This document shows positions 6,587-11,485 of a stretch of 11,485 nucleotides of DNA, in pieces. Below the pieces are notes generated by a model. It did no database searches. It saw only the letters and a program-made list of their open reading frames with translations, and was not told the origin of the DNA. Position numbers and translations under genes: made by a program. Location of the stretch: the NCBI GenBank assembly GCA_009704345.1, contig WLEH01000015.1:1-11485 (forward strand), in the 5' to 3' direction. This DNA comes from Actinomycetota bacterium (GTDB taxonomy: Bacteria; Actinomycetota; Actinomycetes; S36-B12; UBA5976). How positions within the stretch are numbered: the first letter of the stretch is position 1; the number at the start of each line of letters is the position of its first letter.

Positions 6587-6591
6587 CGGAG
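6587..6591 (+). promoter_or_regulatory. Ribosome binding site deciding the start of the glycerate kinase-family gene
   Basis: CGGAG lies six nt before the ATG at 6598. The reading frame is open upstream to 6406, but that part runs antisense through DUF3043 and has no family resemblance. The protein's conserved N-terminus (MRVLVVPDSFTGTLSA) begins exactly at this ATG. Confidence 0.7.
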
Positions 6592-6597
6592 TTGGCG

Positions 6598-7722
6598 ATG
6601 CGCGTCTTAGTCGTCCCGGATTCCTTCACTGGCACCTTGAGTGCCCCGCAGGCTGCAATCGCAATTCAGACCGGTTGGCAGCTAGGTGCGCCCAATGATG
6701 AAGTTACCGCGCTTGCTATTTCAGATGGCGGACCGGGATTTATTTCGGCGCTGCTAACTTCAGCAAAGTATCAATCTCATGCGGTTACGGTTTCTGATCT
6801 GCTCAACCGAGAAGTCAAAATTACGTTAGCGTCGTCTCAGTTGGATAAGCCCACATTTTTTATTGAGTCAGCTCAAATAGTTGGTAGCCATTTAGTTGCA
6901 ACCGAATCGCCAAGACGTCCAGCTGAATACACAAGCTACGGAATTGGTGAAGCAATTAAGTTTGCACTTTCCGCTGGGGCTGAGCGAATCGTGATTGGAC
7001 TAGGTGGCACTGCTTCAATTGATGGCGGTGCTGGTTTACTCGCAGCGCTTGGGGCGCAACCAGCAGAGTTGCTTAATCGAGGTGGCGGTGCACTTGCTGG
7101 GCTTAATTACTTACAACTCGATGCGCTAACGCCTGACATCGAGAATGTTGAATTAATCGTTGCAGCCGATGTTGATGTTCCGCTGCTGGGTAGCAGGGGG
7201 GCAGCATTTGGGTTTGGTACGCAAAAAGGTGCAAGTCCAGAGCTGCAAATAGAACTGGAAGCGGCACTAACTAATTTCAGCAATTTAATCCCAACTCGTC
7301 CTGATGGAAAGAATGCGGCCGTGATGAAGGGTGCTGGTGCTGCTGGCGGAATTGGCTACGCGATTTTGGCCCTGGGCGGATCCAAAGTCGCCGGTTTTGA
7401 TTTTGCCGCAGCTGCACTTGAGTTACCTACTGCGATACAAAACGCAGATTTAGTGGTTACTGGTGAGGGAAAGTTTGATTGGCAAAGCATGCAAGGCAAG
7501 GCGATTTCTCAGTTAGCTCAGTTGTGCTTGGCTGCTGGCAAGCCGTTGCTGGTGCTCGCCGGACAAGTGGACGTAGGTAGGCGAGAGTGGTCAGCCATTG
7601 GCATTGTTGGGACATATGGCTGCAGTGATGATGGGGAAATCCCGAGGAATCCCGCAGCAGCCCTGTCAGACCTGGCGGTTCGGGTATCCAGAACATTTTC
7701 ACCAACTTCGTGGCAGAATTAG
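6598..7722 (+). CDS. Glycerate kinase family protein (GlxK/GarK type)
   Basis: This 374-aa protein has the usual length of class I glycerate kinases, which phosphorylate D-glycerate with ATP. Family landmarks in order are PDSFTGTLSA (7-16), SDGGPGF, SYGIGEAI, the glycine-rich GLGGTASIDGG, ADVDVPLLG, FGTQKGA, GAGAAGG and TGEGKFDWQSMQGK. Several differ from the E. coli enzymes: ADGGEGT has become SDGGPGF, and GGSATNDGG has become GGTASIDGG. From memory, SDGGPGF is shared by actinobacterial members next to the A-type Fe-S carrier and AdoK genes (e.g. Rv2205c), so this may be a distinct branch with a different acceptor. It begins a plus-strand run, with the Fe-S carrier gene starting 22 nt after its stop. 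The fold and ATP-dependent kinase class are well supported; glycerate as substrate is not. Confidence 0.82.
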   Translation: MRVLVVPDSFTGTLSAPQAAIAIQTGWQLGAPNDEVTALAISDGGPGFISALLTSAKYQSHAVTVSDLLNREVKITLASSQLDKPTFFIESAQIVGSHLVATESPRRPAEYTSYGIGEAIKFALSAGAERIVIGLGGTASIDGGAGLLAALGAQPAELLNRGGGALAGLNYLQLDALTPDIENVELIVAADVDVPLLGSRGAAFGFGTQKGASPELQIELEAALTNFSNLIPTRPDGKNAAVMKGAGAAGGIGYAILALGGSKVAGFDFAAAALELPTAIQNADLVVTGEGKFDWQSMQGKAISQLAQLCLAAGKPLLVLAGQVDVGRREWSAIGIVGTYGCSDDGEIPRNPAAALSDLAVRVSRTFSPTSWQN

Positions 7723-7733
7723 CACCTCAACTC

Positions 7734-7739
7734 AAGGAG
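7734..7739 (+). promoter_or_regulatory. Strong ribosome binding site of the A-type Fe-S carrier gene
   Basis: AAGGAG lies five nt before the ATG at 7745 and fixes that start. The frame is open upstream to 7598, but that stretch lies inside the kinase gene in another frame. Confidence 0.8.
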
Positions 7740-7744
7740 TAACC

Positions 7745-8089
7745 ATGACCGTAGAAGCAAACACCACATCAGTACAACTGACTGACGCCGCGGCGATCAA
7801 GGTGAAGTCGCTGCTTGAGCAAGAAGGTCGCGATGATTTGAGTCTTCGAGTTGCGGTTCAGCCAGGCGGCTGCAGCGGATTGCGTTATCAACTTTATTTT
7901 GATGATCGAAATATGGATGGAGATCAGACGCAAGAATTTGGCAGCGTCAAGGTAGTAGTAGACAAAATGAGTGTGCCTTACTTATCCGGAGCGGTTGTTG
8001 ATTTTGTAGATACCATCGAGAAGCAGGGATTCACGATCGACAATCCAAACGCTGGTGGATCTTGCGCCTGCGGCGATTCTTTCCACTAA
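7745..8089 (+). CDS. erpA: A-type iron-sulfur cluster carrier/insertion protein (HesB/IscA/ErpA family)
   Basis: This 114-aa cytosolic protein accepts Fe-S clusters from the assembly scaffold and delivers them to target enzymes. The three invariant cluster-binding cysteines are present: Cys43 in PGGCSGLRY and Cys107 and Cys109 in the C-terminal SCACGDSF. The rest fits the family: LTDAAAIKVKSLL near the start, a YQLYFDD strand, and DNPNAGGSC before the last cysteines. It sits 22 nt after the kinase gene and 27 nt before adenosine kinase. The position close to ctaC/ctaD matches the mycobacterial and streptomycete gene order and suggests service to respiratory Fe-S proteins such as the Rieske protein, though that is inference. 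The family is certain. The ErpA name is the usual label for actinobacterial members; IscA-like would also be acceptable. Confidence 0.93.
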   Translation: MTVEANTTSVQLTDAAAIKVKSLLEQEGRDDLSLRVAVQPGGCSGLRYQLYFDDRNMDGDQTQEFGSVKVVVDKMSVPYLSGAVVDFVDTIEKQGFTIDNPNAGGSCACGDSFH

Positions 8090-8104
8090 CCTCTTTACGT
8101 TAGA

Positions 8105-8110
8105 TACATT
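8105..8110 (+). promoter_or_regulatory. Candidate -10 box for a leaderless adenosine kinase transcript
   Basis: TACATT lies exactly six nt before the ATG at 8117. No Shine-Dalgarno sequence is present in the 27-nt gap after erpA. This has the same TANNNT-N6-start geometry as the DUF3043 gene. It would let adenosine kinase be made apart from the upstream genes. No good -35 hexamer is visible. Confidence 0.4.
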
Positions 8111-8116
8111 TACCTA

Positions 8117-9088
8117 ATGCGAATAATTGTTTCTGGGTCGATCGCGACTGATCATTTAATGCGATTTCCCGGGAAGTTTACAGATTCTCTTGTTGCTGAC
8201 CAACTAAATCATGTGTCACTTTCTTTTTTGGTGGACGATTTAGTTGTGCATCGCGGCGGTGCGGGAGCCAATATTTCGTTTGGCTTGGGTTGTTTAGGGC
8301 TTAAGCCGATTTTAGTTGGTGCGGTTGGTGTTGATTTCGTGGATTATCGATTTTGGTTAGAACGTCACGGCGTGGATTGTGAAAGCATTTATGTAAGTGA
8401 AGTTGCACAAACAGCGCGATTTGTTTGCACCACGGATGACGCGCAAAATCAGATTGCGTCTTTTTATGCCGGTGCAATGAGCGAGTCTCGCAATATTGAA
8501 TTAAGTCCAGTAGTTAACCGCATTGCAGATGCGCCACTGATTTTGATTGGGCCAGATGACCCAGAAGCGATGATTAGGCACACTGACGAGTGCCGGCAAC
8601 TTGGTTATAGCTTTGCTGCTGATCCAAGTCAGCAGTTAGCGCGGATGGCGGGCGATCAAATCCGATTGTTGATCGATGGTGCCACTTACTTGTTTACCAA
8701 TGAATACGAAGCAGCTTTGATCGAGCAGAAAACAGGCTGGAGCAGTTCGGAGATCTTGCAGCGAGTGCAATATCGAATTACGACGCTGGGAGCAAAAGGT
8801 GCTCGAGTTGAATCTGCCAGCGGTGAGCGAATTGAGGTCGGTTGCCCTAAAGAGCGCCAGATTGCTGACCCAACTGGCGTTGGCGATGGCTTTCGAGCTG
8901 GCTTTCTCGCTGGGGTAGCAAAGGGCCTTTCGCATGAGCGGGCTGCCCAGATTGGTGCGACTTTGGCCACATTAGTTATTGAGAATGTGGGCCCGCAGGA
9001 GTACCGCTTTGAGGAAAATGACTTTATTTCACGAATTTTGGCTACTTATGGTGAATCGGCCGCCGAGGAGATTTCCGCCGTCTTATGA
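8117..9088 (+). CDS. adoK: Adenosine kinase, PfkB/ribokinase family
   Basis: This 323-aa protein would phosphorylate adenosine to AMP with ATP in purine salvage. It matches my memory of M. tuberculosis AdoK (Rv2202c) almost without gaps: GSIATDHLMRFPG at 7-19, VSLSFLVDDLVVHRGG at 33-48, FAADPSQQLARM in the middle, and YLFTNEYE at 191-198. The PfkB signature is DPTGVGDGFRAGF at 251-263, with Asp257 as catalytic base and GVGD as the anion hole. Ser8, Asp12, Phe102 and Gln172 lie where the mycobacterial enzyme contacts adenosine. Bacterial adenosine kinases are rare outside actinobacteria, so this also supports the taxonomic placement. The start ATG at 8117-8119 has no ribosome site, suggesting a leaderless mRNA. 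The ctaC gene starts 53 nt after its stop. Confidence 0.92.
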   Translation: MRIIVSGSIATDHLMRFPGKFTDSLVADQLNHVSLSFLVDDLVVHRGGAGANISFGLGCLGLKPILVGAVGVDFVDYRFWLERHGVDCESIYVSEVAQTARFVCTTDDAQNQIASFYAGAMSESRNIELSPVVNRIADAPLILIGPDDPEAMIRHTDECRQLGYSFAADPSQQLARMAGDQIRLLIDGATYLFTNEYEAALIEQKTGWSSSEILQRVQYRITTLGAKGARVESASGERIEVGCPKERQIADPTGVGDGFRAGFLAGVAKGLSHERAAQIGATLATLVIENVGPQEYRFEENDFISRILATYGESAAEEISAVL

Positions 9089-9126
9089 GGAGACTGCGCT
9101 AGCCTTAGCCCGATCCCAACCTTGCT

Positions 9127-9132
9127 AGGAGG
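9127..9132 (+). promoter_or_regulatory. Ribosome binding site of ctaC
   Basis: AGGAGG is a near-perfect Shine-Dalgarno sequence nine nt before the GTG at 9142. An ATG at 9134-9136 lies between them but is out of frame and too close to the site. The GTG gives the correct lipoprotein signal sequence, which decides the start. Confidence 0.75.
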
Positions 9133-9141
9133 AATGTCCCT

Positions 9142-9960
9142 GTGGCCGGCCAGCGTTTAACTTTGAGGCGCATTGCAATTCTTGTTGTGTTGTTACCAAT
9201 TCTCGCCTCATGCGGAATGGTTGCCGACAATGAATTCACTCGTGTTGGTTTTCCAGAACCCGCTACGCAAGAAGGCCCAGGCATTATTGAGTTATGGCAG
9301 GGATTCTGGATTGTTGCAATTGCGGTTGGCTTATTGGTAATTGGACTTTTGGTGTTTGCCTCAATCAAGTTCCGCCGCAAATCCGAAGATGAAGTTCCAC
9401 CACAGGTGCGCTACAACATTCCACTTGAAATTTTGTATACCGTAGTTCCGCTCATTATTGTTTTGGCACTTTTTGGATTCACAGCAAAAGAGCAGAACAA
9501 ACTAACTGCGCTAACTGATGAATACACCCATGTGGTTAATGTTGTTGGATTCCGATGGTCTTGGTCATTTAATTACATTGATAGTAATGTTTATGAAACC
9601 GGTACGCCAGGAGTTGTGCCAACGCTTTATTTGCCAGTAGATGAGAAAGTCAGATTCGAATTAACTTCGCCAGATGTGTTGCATTCCTTCTGGATTCCAT
9701 CTTTCTTGTTCAAGATGGATATCGTGCCTGGTGCTATCAACAGATTTGAATTAACACCAGACAAAGTGGGAACTTACGTTGGCAAGTGTGCTGAGCTGTG
9801 CGGGCAAGATCATGCACGCATGCTGTTTAATGTAAAAGTTGTTGAGCGACCAGAATACGATCAATACATCGCATCGTTACGAGCCAAAGGTCAAACCGGC
9901 ATGATTCCACCGGGAATCTTGCCTAGAGGCGAAACCATTACCAATGCAGGAGCGAACTAA
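9142..9960 (+). CDS. ctaC: Cytochrome c oxidase subunit II (aa3-type), lipoprotein
   Basis: This 272-aa subunit carries the CuA electron-entry site of the aa3 oxidase, on the outer face of the membrane. A signal sequence with lipobox LASC predicts lipid attachment at Cys24. Two transmembrane helices follow (about 52-76 and 96-115). The cupredoxin domain holds all CuA ligands: His181 (VLHSFWIP), Cys216, Glu218 and Cys220 in CAELC, His224 and Met227. FRWSWSFNY at 137-145 is the conserved aromatic region for electron entry. There is no fused cytochrome c domain, so electrons must come from a separate or complex III-bound cytochrome, as in the actinobacterial bcc-aa3 supercomplex. The stop overlaps the ctaD start by one base (TAATG), so the two are translationally coupled. 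Confidence 0.96.
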   Translation: MAGQRLTLRRIAILVVLLPILASCGMVADNEFTRVGFPEPATQEGPGIIELWQGFWIVAIAVGLLVIGLLVFASIKFRRKSEDEVPPQVRYNIPLEILYTVVPLIIVLALFGFTAKEQNKLTALTDEYTHVVNVVGFRWSWSFNYIDSNVYETGTPGVVPTLYLPVDEKVRFELTSPDVLHSFWIPSFLFKMDIVPGAINRFELTPDKVGTYVGKCAELCGQDHARMLFNVKVVERPEYDQYIASLRAKGQTGMIPPGILPRGETITNAGAN

Positions 9961-11485
9961 TGACCACATTAGATGATCGTCCAGTAACCGAGCCAGTTAC
10001 GAGAAAACCTCGTCGCTACAGCAAAGGTCAAGCATTTGTTAATTGGGTGACTAGCACTGATCACAAAACTATTGGTTACCTATATCTAATAACCTCATTT
10101 GTTTTCTTTGGTTTAGCTGGACTTATGGCTCTTGGCATTCGTGCTGAATTGGCCCAACCTGGTTTGCAGTTTGTTTCAAACGAACAGTACAACCAGTTAT
10201 TCACGATGCACGGCACAATTATGTTGTTCTTGTTCGCTACTCCACTATTCGTTGGTTTTGGAAATGTAATCATGCCGCTACAAATTGGCGCGCCAGATGT
10301 GGCTTTCCCAAGATTGAACATGCTTGGCTTCTGGCTTTTCCTATTCGGTGGAATCATCGTAGTTATGGGCTTTTTCACTCCAGGTGGTGCTGCGGCATTT
10401 GGTTGGTTTGCTTACGCCCCGCTTTCAACGGCAACCTTTAGTCCTGGGGTTGGTGGTGATTTGTGGCTGATGGGATTAACCCTTAGTGGGCTTTCGACAA
10501 TTTTGGGCGCGGTTAACTTCATCACTACGCTCTTAACTATGCGCGCACCTGGCATGACCATGTTCCGCACCTCAATCTTTACCTGGACTGTATTTATCAC
10601 CTCAGTCCTTGTACTCATTGCATTCCCAATCCTTGCTGCAGCTTTGTTGGGATTGTTTTTGGATCGCAATTTTGGCAGTTTGATTTTTGACCCAGCTCAT
10701 GGTGGTGCGATTTTGTGGCAGCACTTATTCTGGTTCTTTGGGCATCCTGAGGTTTACATTATTGCGCTACCATTTTTCGGTATTGCTTCTGAGATTTTGC
10801 CAGTGTTCTCTCGCAAGCCAATTTTTGGCTACAAAGGTTTGGTTTATGCCACGATGGCAATTGCGGCGCTTTCAGTTGCAGTGTGGGCCCACCATATGTA
10901 CGTGACCGGTGCGGTTTCGTTGTCCTTCTTTGCGTTGACCACTATGTTAATTGCAGTGCCAACGGGCGTTAAGTTCTTCAACTGGATTGGCACTATGTGG
11001 CGTGGCTCGATTTCATTTGAAACCCCAATGCTTTGGACTCTTGGCTTTCTAACTACATTCTTATTGGGTGGCTTAACCGGAGTGATGTTGGCAGCACCAG
11101 CAATTGATTTTCATGTCTCAGATTCCTATTTCGTTGTGGCTCACTTCCACTACACCGTATTTGGCACTGTGGTATTTATGATGTTTGCTGGATTTTATTT
11201 CTGGTGGCCAAAGATGACCGGACGCATGCTAGATGAAAAACTTGGCAAACTTCACTTCTGGTTATTGTTCATTGGCTTCCACACCACGTTCTTGGTTCAG
11301 CACTGGTTAGGTGCTGAGGGTATGCCTCGACGATACAGTGATTATTTGGCAAGCGACGGCTTCACTGCGCTGAATGTGATTTCATCTGTGGGTGCGGCAA
11401 TTCTTGGGCTCTCGACGTTGCCTTGGCTTTATAACGTCTATAAGACTTGGCGATTTGCACCAAAAGTAACTTCTGATGATCCATG
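9960..11485 (+). CDS. ctaD: Cytochrome c oxidase subunit I (aa3-type), 3' end outside window
   Basis: This is the catalytic subunit that reduces oxygen to water and pumps protons; 508 codons are present and the frame is still open at the window end. Metal ligands can all be read: His84 (MHGTIM) and His397 for heme a, His395 (HFHYTVFG) for heme a3, and His262, His311 and His312 for CuB. The His-Tyr cross-link pair is His262/Tyr266 in GHPEVY. Glu264 in that motif, Asp113 (GAPDVAFPRLN) and Lys338 (TGVKFFNW) mark a type A1 oxidase with both D and K proton channels. The cytoplasmic N-terminus is short and polar (1-36) before the first helix. It starts at ATG 9960-9962, overlapping the ctaC stop by one base. 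Genes for subunit IV/III and the bcc complex may follow outside the window. Confidence 0.97.
   Translation, partial: MTTLDDRPVTEPVTRKPRRYSKGQAFVNWVTSTDHKTIGYLYLITSFVFFGLAGLMALGIRAELAQPGLQFVSNEQYNQLFTMHGTIMLFLFATPLFVGFGNVIMPLQIGAPDVAFPRLNMLGFWLFLFGGIIVVMGFFTPGGAAAFGWFAYAPLSTATFSPGVGGDLWLMGLTLSGLSTILGAVNFITTLLTMRAPGMTMFRTSIFTWTVFITSVLVLIAFPILAAALLGLFLDRNFGSLIFDPAHGGAILWQHLFWFFGHPEVYIIALPFFGIASEILPVFSRKPIFGYKGLVYATMAIAALSVAVWAHHMYVTGAVSLSFFALTTMLIAVPTGVKFFNWIGTMWRGSISFETPMLWTLGFLTTFLLGGLTGVMLAAPAIDFHVSDSYFVVAHFHYTVFGTVVFMMFAGFYFWWPKMTGRMLDEKLGKLHFWLLFIGFHTTFLVQHWLGAEGMPRRYSDYLASDGFTALNVISSVGAAILGLSTLPWLYNVYKTWRFAPKVTSDDP

Noticed and set aside
6406..6597. 64-codon N-terminal extension of the glycerate kinase-family protein
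   Set aside because: The extension is antisense to DUF3043 and lacks family similarity. The conserved N-terminus starts at ATG 6598 with its own CGGAG site.
7598..7744. 49-codon N-terminal extension of the Fe-S carrier
   Set aside because: It overlaps the end of the kinase gene in another frame. The AAGGAG site and family length (about 114 aa) support the ATG at 7745.
8636..8970. Two minus-strand open frames (94 and 99 codons) opposite adenosine kinase
   Set aside because: They are shadows of a well-conserved kinase gene in other frames, with no independent support.
10076..10905. Short open frames within the ctaD region
   Set aside because: They lie antisense to or out of frame with ctaD, whose uninterrupted frame from 9960 to the window end contains every metal ligand.

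Overview
The window looks like chromosome from a low- to mid-GC free-living actinobacterium. The gene set is typically actinobacterial: a DUF3043 protein, an SCO2322-family secreted protein, an adenosine kinase nearly colinear with mycobacterial AdoK, and lipoprotein cytochrome oxidase subunit II. Base composition is nonetheless AT-leaning, with short intergenic gaps and many GTG or overlapping starts. This would fit a streamlined lineage such as the freshwater Nanopelagicales (acI), but that placement is an inference from style, not a phylogeny.

Region 1 (1-3650, minus strand) is a vitamin-uptake operon. Read 5' to 3' on the minus strand, it has a cobalamin riboswitch with its own intrinsic terminator (about 3433-3622). 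A signal-peptide protein with a C-terminal membrane anchor (SCO2322 family) follows, then EcfT, then a fused double ATPase (EcfA-A'). Last is the beginning of a small membrane protein that fits an ECF S component and is cut by the window edge. Gaps and overlaps between genes are -23, -8 and +2 nt. The riboswitch points to cobalamin or a corrinoid as the substrate, and the exported anchored protein is the least understood part.

Region 2 (3715-6572) holds a DHA3-like MFS exporter on the plus strand. It converges on an aldo/keto reductase and a DUF3043 membrane protein on the minus strand. The convergent stops lie in one 8-bp palindrome.

Region 3 (6598 to the end, plus strand) is a run of a glycerate kinase-family protein, an A-type Fe-S carrier, adenosine kinase, ctaC and ctaD (cut by the window end). 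From memory, the glycerate kinase / A-type carrier / AdoK / ctaC neighbourhood is shared with Mycobacterium tuberculosis (around Rv2200c-Rv2205c). This part is conserved housekeeping and respiratory chromosome rather than a mobile island. I saw no tRNA, rRNA, insertion sequence, phage gene or CRISPR array.

The only stretch over 300 bases without a gene is 3382-3714. It holds the riboswitch, its terminator, a leader hairpin, and the divergent control region for the MFS gene.
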